Origin: Mariniphaga sp964624645
GTDB lineage: Bacteria > Bacteroidota > Bacteroidia > Bacteroidales > Prolixibacteraceae
Length of the DNA: 64,000 nt
Direction of reading: 5' to 3'
Assembly (NCBI GenBank): GCA_964624645.1
Contig: CAZVAD010000003.1
Coordinates: 1 to 64,000, forward strand
Shown here: positions 17,663 through 26,523 of the stretch, one piece after another
How positions within the stretch are numbered: the stretch's first letter is position 1
Layout: the number at the start of each line of letters is the position of its first letter
Translations under genes and position numbers: made by a program
The notes under the pieces: model-generated
Databases searched by the model: none
The model's input: the letters and a program-made list of their open reading frames with translations, nothing else
What the model was told of the DNA's origin: nothing

Positions 17663-19561
17663 ATGGGAAAAATAATTGGAATTGACTTAGGGACTACAAA
17701 TTCATGTGTGGCAGTTATGGAAGGTAACGAGCCTGTGGTGATACCCAACAGCGAGGGGAAACGTACAACCCCTTCGATTGTGGCATTTGTTGAAAACGGA
17801 GAGCGCCGGGTGGGCGATCCTGCCAAGCGGCAGGCAATCACCAATCCCGTTAAAACCGTATTCTCTATCAAACGCTTCATGGGAGAAACGTATGACAGGC
17901 TGAGCAAAGAGATTAACCGTATCCCCTATAAGGTGATTAAGGGAGATAATAATACGCCGCGTGTGCAGATTGATGACCGCAAATACTCACCGCAGGAAAT
18001 CTCGGCAATGGTGCTGCAGAAAATGAAAAAAACTGCAGAAGACTATCTGGGACAGGAAGTGAGCGAAGCAGTCATCACTGTGCCCGCATATTTTAGTGAC
18101 TCACAGCGCCAGGCAACCAAGGAAGCCGGCGAAATTGCCGGTCTGAAAGTGCGCAGGATCATTAATGAGCCTACCGCTGCATCGCTTGCCTATGGTCTGG
18201 ACAAGATGCACAAAGACATGAAAATTGCTGTGTTCGACCTGGGTGGCGGTACTTTCGATATCTCCATCCTCGAACTTGGCGATGGGGTCTTTGAAGTGAA
18301 ATCCACCGATGGTGACACCCATCTCGGCGGTGATGATTTTGACCATGTGATTATTGACTGGCTTGCCGAAGAGTTTCAGAAAGATGAAGGCATTGACCTG
18401 AGACGCGACCCCATGGCTTTGCAGCGCTTGAAAGAGGCTGCAGAAAAGGCTAAGATTGAGCTGTCAAGCTCAACGCAGACCGAAATCAACCTGCCTTACA
18501 TCATGCCGGTGGACGGTATTCCAAAGCACCTTGTGAAAACGCTTACCCGTGCAAAGTTTGAGCAATTGGCTGATACCTTGATTAATGCAACGATTGAGCC
18601 TTGCCGCAGGGCATTGAAAAATGCCGGAATGACCCCTTCGGATATTGACGAAGTGATTTTGGTGGGCGGTTCAACCCGTGTGCCGGCTGTTCAGGAAAAG
18701 GTGAAAGAATTCTTCGGAAAAAATCCGTCGAAAGGCGTGAATCAGGACGAAGTGGTGGCTGTGGGAGCTGCTATCCAGGGCGGTGTGCTCACCGGCGAAG
18801 TGAAGGATGTGCTGCTGCTTGACGTCACCCCGCTCTCCCTGGGTATTGAAACGCTGGGCGGTGTGATGACCCGGTTGATTGAGTCCAACACCACCATTCC
18901 GACCAAAAAATCGGAATCGTTCACTACAGCTGCCGACAATCAGCCATCCGTTGAAATTCACGTCCTGCAGGGCGAACGGCCCATGGCTGCCGGCAACAAA
19001 ACAATCGGCAGGTTCCATCTGGACGGCATTCCGCCGGCGCCACGCGGCGTTCCGCAGATTGAGGTGACCTTTGATATTGATGCCAACGGCATTCTGAATG
19101 TCAGCGCAAAGGACAAGGCAACCGGAAAATCTCAGTCTATCCGCATTGAAGCTTCTTCAGGTTTGTCTGATGACGAAATCAAAAGAATGAAGCAGGAAGC
19201 GGAAGCCAATGCCGAAGCCGACAAGCAGGCAAAGGAAAAAGCCGACAAGCTGAATCAGGCGGACAGCCTGGTTTTCCAGACCGAAAAGCAACTGAAGGAG
19301 TTTGGCGATAAAATTCCTGCCGATAAGAAAAAGCCGATTGAAGACGCACTGGCCAGGCTGAAGGATGCACAAAAAAATCAGGATCTGGCAGCGATAGAAT
19401 CGGCAATGAACGAGCTGAACACTGTTTTCTCAGCTGCTTCCCAGGAAATGTACAATGCGTCTCAGGAACAGCAGCAGGCACACCATGACGCAGGTCCGAC
19501 AAACGGTGGCCCGAAGGAAGACGGAGAAGTAACCGATGTGGATTTTGAAGAGGTGAAATAA
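17663..19561 (+). CDS. dnaK: Molecular chaperone DnaK (Hsp70)
   Basis: A 632-residue Hsp70. Seen: the ATPase N-terminus GIDLGTTNSCVAVMEG, the HSP70 signatures VFDLGGGTFDISIL and VILVGGSTRVPAVQ, the linker DVLLLDVTPLSLGIET into the substrate-binding domain, a helical lid and the acidic C-terminus ending DVDFEEVK. Length is typical. It stands alone: no dnaJ or grpE is adjacent. A strong intrinsic terminator follows. Confidence 0.98.
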   Translation: MGKIIGIDLGTTNSCVAVMEGNEPVVIPNSEGKRTTPSIVAFVENGERRVGDPAKRQAITNPVKTVFSIKRFMGETYDRLSKEINRIPYKVIKGDNNTPRVQIDDRKYSPQEISAMVLQKMKKTAEDYLGQEVSEAVITVPAYFSDSQRQATKEAGEIAGLKVRRIINEPTAASLAYGLDKMHKDMKIAVFDLGGGTFDISILELGDGVFEVKSTDGDTHLGGDDFDHVIIDWLAEEFQKDEGIDLRRDPMALQRLKEAAEKAKIELSSSTQTEINLPYIMPVDGIPKHLVKTLTRAKFEQLADTLINATIEPCRRALKNAGMTPSDIDEVILVGGSTRVPAVQEKVKEFFGKNPSKGVNQDEVVAVGAAIQGGVLTGEVKDVLLLDVTPLSLGIETLGGVMTRLIESNTTIPTKKSESFTTAADNQPSVEIHVLQGERPMAAGNKTIGRFHLDGIPPAPRGVPQIEVTFDIDANGILNVSAKDKATGKSQSIRIEASSGLSDDEIKRMKQEAEANAEADKQAKEKADKLNQADSLVFQTEKQLKEFGDKIPADKKKPIEDALARLKDAQKNQDLAAIESAMNELNTVFSAASQEMYNASQEQQQAHHDAGPTNGGPKEDGEVTDVDFEEVK

Positions 19562-19590
19562 ACCGCAATAGCTTTAACATTATAACTTTA

Positions 19591-19620
19591 AAGGCTGCCG
19601 GAGATGGCAGCCTTTTTTTA
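19591..19620 (+). terminator. Rho-independent terminator of dnaK
   Basis: A 9-bp perfect stem (AAGGCTGCC pairing with GGCAGCCTT) with loop GGAGAT is followed by a T tract. It begins 30 bp after the dnaK stop codon. Confidence 0.9.
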
Positions 19621-19696
19621 TTGTGTACAACCGTCGGGTGGATTGAAAAAGTGATAAAAGCTCCGATTTATTTTTAGGGCGGTATTTAAAAAATCT

Positions 19697-19704
19697 TATC
19701 TTTA
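19697..19704 (+). promoter_or_regulatory. Candidate -7 promoter element
   Basis: TATCTTTA is one base from the TAnnTTTG consensus and lies 46 bases before the start of the phosphodiesterase gene, just after the dnaK terminator. A clear -33 element is not evident. Confidence 0.35.
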
Positions 19705-19750
19705 CCTTTTCGGGAAGGAAAATCAATTTTATAACTAAATATTTAAAAAA

Positions 19751-20665
19751 ATGAGAACACTACCACGGATCTTTATTTTGTTTTTTTCACTTTTCATGTT
19801 GTTTTCCTGTGGAGAGCAGACTACTAAATTCAATACAAAACGGGTAATAATCATTGCTTTGGATGGCATCAGCGTTGAAGGATTTCATGCTGCGCATCAC
19901 CCGAATCTGGACAAGCTCATCGGTGAAGGCGTGATTTCGCTTTCCACCCGGAATGTGATGCCTTCGGTTACTCTGCCGAACTGGACAAGCCATTTGACCG
20001 GCAGCGGCCCCGAACAACACGGCGTTGTCAATAATAAATGGGAGTTGGATAACCATGCCCTGCCGCCTGTGGCAAACGACAGTAAAGGGTATTATCCTTC
20101 CATCTTTAAAATTTTGAAAGATCAGGTGCCTTCAGTGAAAACAGCTTTTTACTACAACTGGGCAAAGCTGATTGAGCCGTATAATCAGGACTATATTGAT
20201 GAACCATCCTATGAAGCGGATGCCGGTTATCTGACAAATTATGAGAAAGCTTTCCGGTTTTTAACCGAAAACCGGGATAATCCGGCATTTGTTTTTTTAT
20301 ATACTGTCCACACCGATTTTGCAGGGCATGCTCACGGCTGGATGTCTCCTGAATATATTGCATCCATCGAAGAGGCAGATGTTGCCATAGGTGAGTTTCT
20401 TGAAAAACTCAAGGACGAGGGATTGTATGAATCTTCACATATCATGTTTCTTTCTGACCACGGCGGAGTGGGGAAAGGGCATGGCGGCATTAGTGTCACC
20501 GAAATGGAAGTGCCCTGGACGCTAACCGGTCCCGGAATAAAATCCGGATTGGAATTCAGTGAGCCCAACAATACGATGAATACGGCAGCAGTCATTGCAC
20601 ACTTGTTTGGGTGTGAGGTTCCGCTGGCATGGATTGGGCAGGTGCCTGAGGTGATTTTTAAATAG
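19751..20665 (+). CDS. Alkaline phosphatase superfamily lipoprotein (nucleotide pyrophosphatase/phosphodiesterase type)
   Basis: A 304-residue exported lipoprotein (signal ending MLFSC, lipid Cys20). It has type I phosphodiesterase/nucleotide pyrophosphatase features: first metal Asp in IALDGIS, nucleophile Thr in MPSVTLPNWTSHLTGSGPE, metal ligands in HTDFAGHAHG, then FLSDHGGVGKGHGG. The family hydrolyses phosphodiester or pyrophosphate bonds in nucleotides or lipids; the substrate here is unknown. The protein is shorter than typical NPPs (about 400 residues) but includes all core motifs. It converges with the ABC ATPase gene, 18 bp apart. Confidence 0.85.
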   Translation: MRTLPRIFILFFSLFMLFSCGEQTTKFNTKRVIIIALDGISVEGFHAAHHPNLDKLIGEGVISLSTRNVMPSVTLPNWTSHLTGSGPEQHGVVNNKWELDNHALPPVANDSKGYYPSIFKILKDQVPSVKTAFYYNWAKLIEPYNQDYIDEPSYEADAGYLTNYEKAFRFLTENRDNPAFVFLYTVHTDFAGHAHGWMSPEYIASIEEADVAIGEFLEKLKDEGLYESSHIMFLSDHGGVGKGHGGISVTEMEVPWTLTGPGIKSGLEFSEPNNTMNTAAVIAHLFGCEVPLAWIGQVPEVIFK

Positions 20666-20675
20666 CAGCCCGACT

Positions 20676-20693
20676 GGAAAGTTTTAACTTTCC
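20676..20693. terminator. Palindromic hairpin between convergent genes
   Basis: GGAAAGTTTTAACTTTCC has perfect 8-bp arms around TT. It sits at the 3' ends of the convergent phosphodiesterase and ATPase genes and overlaps the last codons of the latter. No strong T tract follows on either strand, so a terminator role is only plausible. Confidence 0.35.
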
Positions 20694-22201
20694 CGGTTTT
20701 CCCCGTTATACAGTACTTTTCCATCAGCTGACAGCTCCAGCCGGTGAGTTACGCTGTCGGGCAGGGGTTCCTGAAAATGGGTTACATATATCCAGGTCAG
20801 CAGTTTGTGGTTTGATAATCTGTCAAGGATTCCCTTGAAATAAGCCTGCTGTTCCTCGTCAAATCCCTGGCATGGTTCGTCCAGAATCAGCAAAACCGGA
20901 TTTTTCACCATTGCGCGGGCAAGCAGACACAAGCGTTGCATGGTTACCGGAAGCCGGTGAAGCGGTTGGCTCCTGTATTGTGCCAGCCCCAGCAGGTCAA
21001 TCCAGCGGTTTGCAGTAGCTTCCTGTTTGGCATTCACATTCCTGAACACTCCGATGCTGTCGAAAAAGCCGGATTTTGCCACTTGCAGACAGGTTAGCCC
21101 TGCCGGGAAAAACTGATACAATTCAGGCGACATAAATCCGATGCGCCGCTTGATTTCCCAAATGGTCTCCCCGGTTCCCCTTTTTCTGTCAAACAGCGTG
21201 ATGTCATTGCGGTATGCCTGCGGGTGGTCTCCGTTTATCAGGCTGAGCAGGGTCGATTTTCCCGAGCCGTTCGGCCCCGAGAGAATCCAGTGTTCTCCCT
21301 GTTTTACCGTCCAGTCGATATTTTCAAGAACCGGTTTGTCGCCATACCCTACGGATACATTTTTCATTTTGACAATCGTATTGAAAACCGGGATATTGTT
21401 GTAATCAGCTGTCAGTTGCTCAATATTCTCGGGAATTTCAACTTTTGGAGTGACATGCCGGTAAACATATTCATTCCGGCTGAAAACCTGAATCCCGGAA
21501 GTTTTTGACAGAACCACCACTTTATTGACAACCGAAGGAATTTCATTGGGATTGCAGGCAAAAATCAGGGTAATCCCGGATTCTGCAATGGCGCTGAACA
21601 GCTGGTCAAAGTCCTTTCTCGTGGCAACATCAATGCCTGTCAACGGCTGGTTGAGCAGCATCAGTTTTGGGTTTTTCAGCAGCATGGCGGCTATCCGCAG
21701 CCGGCGCGATTCGCCGTTGGAAAGTTGAATGAGATGTTTTTCGGTCAGATGTGCAAGCCGCAGGAGTTCAGTTACTTTTCCGGTGTCCCAAAAACCACTG
21801 ACCGGACTGCCCTGTATCGCTTCCTCCAGATATTCGCGAACAGTGGGGGCATTGTCGGCAAAACTGGCATTGTACCGTTGCTGATAGAAAAAGTTTTGAA
21901 GATTCTGCCGGTTCCTGAAATCGTGCTTCACATCCATGAACGCCGTCAGTTGATGATGTGAAAACAGAGGATCCGGAATGTTGTGATTCATCTTGAAATC
22001 TCTAAAAAAATCCCGCGAAATAACGCCTTCCGCAAGAGAGATACGTCCGGCGATTGCTTGCAAAAGCGTATTTTTCCCGCTTCCCGAAGGGCCGGTGATT
22101 GCCACATGATCTCCGGCATTGACAGTCATCGAAAACCGGTTGATGATTAACTGTTCTCCGCGTTTTACCGTAATATTTTTACACTCCAATATCTTTGACA
22201 T
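20684..22201 (-). CDS. Double ATP-binding cassette protein, ModF/PhrA-like
   Basis: A 505-residue soluble protein with two ABC ATPase domains and no membrane part. The second half has the E. coli ModF-like blocks GETIWEIKRRIGF and GFFDSIGVF. Domain 1 has a good signature (LSNGE, 160-164) but Walker A GPSGSGKNT with Asn44 for Ser/Thr, Walker B LLNQP with Asn184-Gln185 for Asp-Glu, and no switch His (ACNPNE). Domain 2 has good Walker A (GPNGSGKST, K315), Walker B (LLILDEP, D441-E442) and switch His475, but a broken signature (LPVTMQ). One composite site should therefore be intact and the other dead. ModF's role is unclear; a molybdate link is not supported by neighbours here. Confidence 0.85.
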   Translation of the reverse strand: MSKILECKNITVKRGEQLIINRFSMTVNAGDHVAITGPSGSGKNTLLQAIAGRISLAEGVISRDFFRDFKMNHNIPDPLFSHHQLTAFMDVKHDFRNRQNLQNFFYQQRYNASFADNAPTVREYLEEAIQGSPVSGFWDTGKVTELLRLAHLTEKHLIQLSNGESRRLRIAAMLLKNPKLMLLNQPLTGIDVATRKDFDQLFSAIAESGITLIFACNPNEIPSVVNKVVVLSKTSGIQVFSRNEYVYRHVTPKVEIPENIEQLTADYNNIPVFNTIVKMKNVSVGYGDKPVLENIDWTVKQGEHWILSGPNGSGKSTLLSLINGDHPQAYRNDITLFDRKRGTGETIWEIKRRIGFMSPELYQFFPAGLTCLQVAKSGFFDSIGVFRNVNAKQEATANRWIDLLGLAQYRSQPLHRLPVTMQRLCLLARAMVKNPVLLILDEPCQGFDEEQQAYFKGILDRLSNHKLLTWIYVTHFQEPLPDSVTHRLELSADGKVLYNGENRES

Positions 22202-22377
22202 CGTTCGGAAATTCTTATCTTTTTTATTATTTGTGCCTGGTTTGAAAAGGAATCTGAATGTTCTGCAATTTGCCGGCTTATTTTGTCCGATTGCAAACTT
22301 AAGGGAATTTCCCTTTTTTTGCTTAAAAAAATGACATGAAAACCATATCTTTACACTTTATACAGAAGATTGAAACT

Positions 22378-23175
22378 ATGCGGATCACATTGTTAATATT
22401 GACATTATCCATTCCGTTTTCCCTTTTTTCGCAGATGAACCAGACCGATTCCAACGGTTTGCGGCAGGGAAAATGGCAGCGGAATTATCCCAACGGACAG
22501 TTGATGTATATCGGTTATTTCAAGGACAATAAGCCGATGGGGGAGTGGGTGCGTTACCATGAAGGCGGACAGGTGAAAGCCAAAATTAATTATTCCGAAA
22601 GCTCTGACTCGGCATTTGCACAATTGTTTGATGTGTGGGGAAAGAAAGTTGCCGAGGGAAGCTATTTGGATGAAAAAAGGGCGGGGAAATGGCTGTTTTT
22701 TGCAAACAATGTAAAGGTTTCGGAAGAAAATTTTTCGGGCGGGCAGAAGCATGGAATTTCCCGGACATTCTACAATTCCGGCGAAATGCTTGATGAATCT
22801 GAATGGAAAAACGGCATACAGGAAGGGAATTACCGTGCATTTTATAAAGAGGGAAAACCTTATATGCAGTGCAAATATGCCGGCGGCAAGCGCAACGGCC
22901 TGTGTCTCTCCTACTATAAGAACGGGCGCATTGAAATGGAAGCTTATTATAAAAACAATCTGCGCCACGGCGAATGGAAATTCAACGACGAAAGCGGCAA
23001 ATATTTGTACTCTTTATTTTACGAAGAGGGACAATTGCTTAATCCTGAAGTGCGCGACAGCATTGATAACCTGCAGATCCGGGAGCTTGAAGGCAGTCGC
23101 CACCGCATTGCCGACCCCGAAAAATTTATTGAAGATCCGTCGGAATACATGATGCAAATGCAAAAATTCAGGTGA
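22378..23175 (+). CDS. Secreted MORN-repeat (YwqK-like) protein
   Basis: About 265 residues with an N-terminal signal peptide (MRITLLILTLSIPFSLFSQ) followed by repeated MORN-type units such as GLRQGKWQRNYPNGQLMYIG, KPMGEWVRYHEGGQ, KRAGKWLFF, KHGISRTFYNSGE and KRNGLCLSYYKNGRIE. Such YwqK-type repeats are widespread in Bacteroidota; most have no known function. The frame can begin 42 bases earlier (22336), but the later ATG puts the signal peptide at the N-terminus, and a TATCTTTA -7-like element (22346-22353) lies between the two, so 22378 is preferred. Confidence 0.8.
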   Translation: MRITLLILTLSIPFSLFSQMNQTDSNGLRQGKWQRNYPNGQLMYIGYFKDNKPMGEWVRYHEGGQVKAKINYSESSDSAFAQLFDVWGKKVAEGSYLDEKRAGKWLFFANNVKVSEENFSGGQKHGISRTFYNSGEMLDESEWKNGIQEGNYRAFYKEGKPYMQCKYAGGKRNGLCLSYYKNGRIEMEAYYKNNLRHGEWKFNDESGKYLYSLFYEEGQLLNPEVRDSIDNLQIRELEGSRHRIADPEKFIEDPSEYMMQMQKFR

Positions 23176-23240
23176 AAACCGGACGGTTTCCTCAATTTCT
23201 GTTGTATTTTTACAAAAGTGAATCCTAAAAATCCTGCACT

Positions 23241-24884
23241 ATGCACAGGTTGTTGTTTTTGGCTGTAATAGCAGTTCTGTCCGGGACGATGGTCTCCGAA
23301 GCGCAGGACTATTATTGGGTGGCTTTCAGCAACAAGGACCACTCGCCCTGGTCGCTTTCAGCGCCCGGCGAATTTCTTTCCGAGCGGGCGATCCTGCGCA
23401 GGGAAAGGCAGAATATCCCCATTGATTCGCTTGACCTTCCGGTTAATTCTTCTTATGTGGCAGACGTTCTCAGTCTGGGTGCAGAGTTTATTCATTCTTC
23501 AAAATGGCTGAACGGAATTACCGTTCGGGCAACTGTTGAAAATTTTAAAACGGAAGCGCTGAATTTGCCTTTTGTGAGGGAGGTCAGTCTGACCAAAAGG
23601 TCTGCGAGCAATAAAAGCGCTGTAATAAAATTTCAGGAGCCTGAATTGCCGGTTCTTTTGAATAATAAATTCCTAACTGGTTACGGGGAATCATCCCATC
23701 AGGTTATGCAGCTCAGCGCCCATTTTTTTCATGAGCAGAATTTCAGGGGGCAGGGCATGCAGATTGCCGTTTTGGATGCCGGTTTTTCCAATGCCGACAA
23801 ATACCCGGCATTCGATAGCCTGTGGGTGAACCAACAGATTTTGGGCGTTAAAAATTTTGTGGATGACAATAGCGTTTTTGATGCGCATCCCCACGGCATG
23901 AGCGTACTTTCCATCATGGGGGGAAATATTCCCGACATGCTGATTGGAACTGCGCCAAAAGCTTCCTACTGGCTCATTCGGACGGAAGACACGAAAACGG
24001 AGTTCATCGTTGAAGAGGACAACTGGGTTGCCGGAGCTGAATTTGCTGATAGTGTGGGAGTTGATATTATCAATTCGTCACTGGGGTATTTCACTTTTGA
24101 TGACCCGGGCATGAACCACACCTTTGTTGATATGGACGGTAAGACCACACGCATCACCCAGGGCGCCAACATTGCTGTTTCGCGCGGAATGCTGGTTTTT
24201 GCAAGCGCCGGAAATGAGGGAAACAGCTCCTGGAAATATATAATTGCTCCGTCCGACGGCGACAGCGTCATCGGTGTTGGCGCTGTCAACAAGGAAGGAC
24301 TGCCTGCTCCGTTCACCTCGTGGGGTTTTGCATCCGACGGCGATGTCAAACCGAATGTTTCGGCGGTAGGATGGAGCACAATCATTGTCCGTTCAAGCGG
24401 CAGCGTGGGAGCCGGAAACGGCACCTCTTATTCATCGCCTGTTCTTGCCGGTGCAGCCGCCTGTTTGTGGCAGGCCAATCCGGATGCTGCGGCACATCAT
24501 GTGAAGCAGGCCATTGAAAAAAGTGCGCATCTTTATGATAATCCCGATTCCTTGGTGGGCTATGGAATTCCCGACCTGAAAATTGCCGACTGGATATTGA
24601 AAACATCTGTTGCGGAACGGCACGAAATCAAAAACACCTGGCAGGTTTATCCGAATCCGGCACAGGATTATGTGGTTTTGCAAAAAAACGGAAAGGTCAC
24701 TTCATCCGACCTTCAGATTAATTTTTATTCGGTTGACGGAAAACTGCTGCGAAAACAGGAAACAAAGGATGCCGTGAAAATTTTACTTCAAAATATTCAG
24801 GCATTCCCCGCAGGGATTGTTATTTTGCAAATTATTTCTGATGAAGGGACAGATGCGGTAAAAATCAGTATAAATAGGAATTGA
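23241..24884 (+). CDS. Secreted subtilisin-like serine protease with T9SS sorting domain
   Basis: A 547-residue S8 protease. Signal peptide about 1-21, a prodomain-like region to about 140, then the catalytic triad: Asp179 (AVLDAGF), His218 (DAHPHGM), Ser396 (GNGTSYSSP), with the oxyanion Asn325 in ASAGNEG. The C-terminus (about 470-547, starting VYPNPAQDYVVL and ending VKISINRN) is a type A T9SS sorting domain, so it should be exported through the outer membrane and anchored or released. Its TGA stop shares the A with the ATG of xseA. Confidence 0.92.
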   Translation: MHRLLFLAVIAVLSGTMVSEAQDYYWVAFSNKDHSPWSLSAPGEFLSERAILRRERQNIPIDSLDLPVNSSYVADVLSLGAEFIHSSKWLNGITVRATVENFKTEALNLPFVREVSLTKRSASNKSAVIKFQEPELPVLLNNKFLTGYGESSHQVMQLSAHFFHEQNFRGQGMQIAVLDAGFSNADKYPAFDSLWVNQQILGVKNFVDDNSVFDAHPHGMSVLSIMGGNIPDMLIGTAPKASYWLIRTEDTKTEFIVEEDNWVAGAEFADSVGVDIINSSLGYFTFDDPGMNHTFVDMDGKTTRITQGANIAVSRGMLVFASAGNEGNSSWKYIIAPSDGDSVIGVGAVNKEGLPAPFTSWGFASDGDVKPNVSAVGWSTIIVRSSGSVGAGNGTSYSSPVLAGAAACLWQANPDAAAHHVKQAIEKSAHLYDNPDSLVGYGIPDLKIADWILKTSVAERHEIKNTWQVYPNPAQDYVVLQKNGKVTSSDLQINFYSVDGKLLRKQETKDAVKILLQNIQAFPAGIVILQIISDEGTDAVKISINRN

Positions 24885-26314
24885 TGGAGCAAAAACTTAC
24901 ACTTTTCGAGTTAAATCAGCAGATTCAGGAAACCATAAAAAGGGAAATTTCCGGGACGGTCTGGGTCGTTGCCGAAATCAGCGAACTGAAAGAGAACCGG
25001 AACGGGCACTGCTACCTCGAATTGATAGAAAAGGAAGGGAGTGAGATTGTTGCGCGGGCGCGTGCAACCATCTGGTCATACACCTACCGCATTCTGAAAC
25101 CCTATTTTGAAACATCCACAGGACAGCTTTTTACGCATGGACTCAAGGTGCTGGTGCAGGTTTCGGTGGAATTTCATCCAACTTACGGATTCAGTCTGAA
25201 TATCAAGGATATTGATCCGGCCTATACCGTTGGCGACATGGCGATGCAGCGGAAGGAAATCGTTGAAAGATTGCAGGCGGAAGGTGTTTTCAACATGAAC
25301 AAAGAGCTGGGACTTCCGCCGGTTCCTCAAAAAATTGCAGTCATTTCTTCCAAAACGGCTGCCGGATACCAGGATTTTATGAACCAGCTTGAAAATAATC
25401 CTCCGGGAATAAAGTTTTACACCCACCTTTTTGAAGCATATATGCAGGGAAGTGAGACGGTTCCCTCCATTATGGCAGCGCTGGAACGTATTTTTGAATA
25501 TGAACATTTTTTTGATGCGGTGGCAATCATCCGGGGCGGGGGCGCCACTGCCGATCTCAGCAGCTTTGACAATTACGAACTTGCTTTTCATGTCACGCAG
25601 TTTCCGCTTCCCGTAATAACCGGCATCGGCCATGAAAAAGACGACACCATTATTGATCTGGTGGCACATACCCGCATGAAAACGCCTACTGCCGTGGCAG
25701 AGTTTTTCATCAGCAGCGCACAACGGTTTTATGAACATTTAACTGCGCTGGAAGATGAATTGGTGCAATTGACAAAACAGTCCATGGACGAAAAACAGGA
25801 GCAACTGGAACTGTTTGCCGGCGCATTGCATCAAAATGTGAAGACTTTTGTGGCAGATAAAAACCTGCAGCTCATCAGGCAGGGGAACAACCTTCAGCGA
25901 AACATCAGCAGGTTTGTATTCAGCAAGAATTACGAACTGAATAACCTGAAACATAATCTGAATGCTGCATGTTCCGTTTGGCGGGTTGAAAGCAAAAACA
26001 GGCTTGGGAAATATAGCCGGATACTGAGACGCTCAGCCCGGGAATCTGTGCTGAAAGAGTGGGCAGGGCTGAACCGGCTGGAAGAGAAACTGCGGCACCG
26101 GTCGCTGCGGATGCTTGCCACAGAGCAGGAGCGCATCTCCCGGAACGAGAATTCAATCCGGTTACTGAATCCGCAGAATATTTTAAACCGGGGTTATACG
26201 CTGACATTGAAAAACGATAAAATTATAAAATCGGCAGCATCACTCCTGCCGGGTGATGAGCTTGAAACCCGGTTTGCCGACGGGAAAGTAAAAAGTAAAA
26301 TTTTAAAACCATAA
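24884..26314 (+). CDS. xseA: Exodeoxyribonuclease VII large subunit
   Basis: A 476-residue catalytic subunit of exonuclease VII, which degrades single-stranded DNA. Seen: N-terminal OB fold (VWVVAEISELKENRNGHCYLEL), the catalytic core with ISSKTAAGYQDF, RGGGATADLSSFDNYEL and TGIGHEKDDTIIDLVAHTRMKTPTA (quoted in parts), a coiled coil, and the C-terminal LNRGYTLTL. The ATG at 24884 overlaps the upstream protease stop (TGATG); a TTG three bases earlier is less likely. xseB follows 4 bp downstream. Confidence 0.96.
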   Translation: MEQKLTLFELNQQIQETIKREISGTVWVVAEISELKENRNGHCYLELIEKEGSEIVARARATIWSYTYRILKPYFETSTGQLFTHGLKVLVQVSVEFHPTYGFSLNIKDIDPAYTVGDMAMQRKEIVERLQAEGVFNMNKELGLPPVPQKIAVISSKTAAGYQDFMNQLENNPPGIKFYTHLFEAYMQGSETVPSIMAALERIFEYEHFFDAVAIIRGGGATADLSSFDNYELAFHVTQFPLPVITGIGHEKDDTIIDLVAHTRMKTPTAVAEFFISSAQRFYEHLTALEDELVQLTKQSMDEKQEQLELFAGALHQNVKTFVADKNLQLIRQGNNLQRNISRFVFSKNYELNNLKHNLNAACSVWRVESKNRLGKYSRILRRSARESVLKEWAGLNRLEEKLRHRSLRMLATEQERISRNENSIRLLNPQNILNRGYTLTLKNDKIIKSAASLLPGDELETRFADGKVKSKILKP

Positions 26315-26318
26315 AAGC

Positions 26319-26519
26319 ATGGCAACGAAGAAAGTAACTTACAGCAAAGCAATTGCTGAGATTGAAGAAATCCTGCTGAAGATTGAAAACGAGGAACTTG
26401 ACGTGGACGAACTTGCAGAAAAAGTAAAGCGGGTTTCCACATTATTGAAAATTTGCAAGGATATGCTGCTCAAAACCAACGAGCAGGTGGAACAGATTTT
26501 AAAAGAAATGGAAGAATAA
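26319..26519 (+). CDS. xseB: Exodeoxyribonuclease VII small subunit
   Basis: A 66-residue small subunit that binds and regulates XseA. It matches the family pattern: TYSKAIAEIEEILLKIENEE, then LDVDELAEKVKR and a short coiled coil. Immediately downstream of xseA, as usual, and followed 4 bp later by deoC. Confidence 0.93.
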   Translation: MATKKVTYSKAIAEIEEILLKIENEELDVDELAEKVKRVSTLLKICKDMLLKTNEQVEQILKEMEE

Positions 26520-26523
26520 AAAA

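Noticed and set aside
22405..22968. A 187-codon open frame on minus
   Set aside because: Antisense to the MORN-repeat gene, whose repeats and signal peptide are clear.
25076..25738. A 220-codon open frame on minus
   Set aside because: Lies wholly inside xseA on the other strand; the xseA product has clear catalytic motifs, so this is an antisense shadow.
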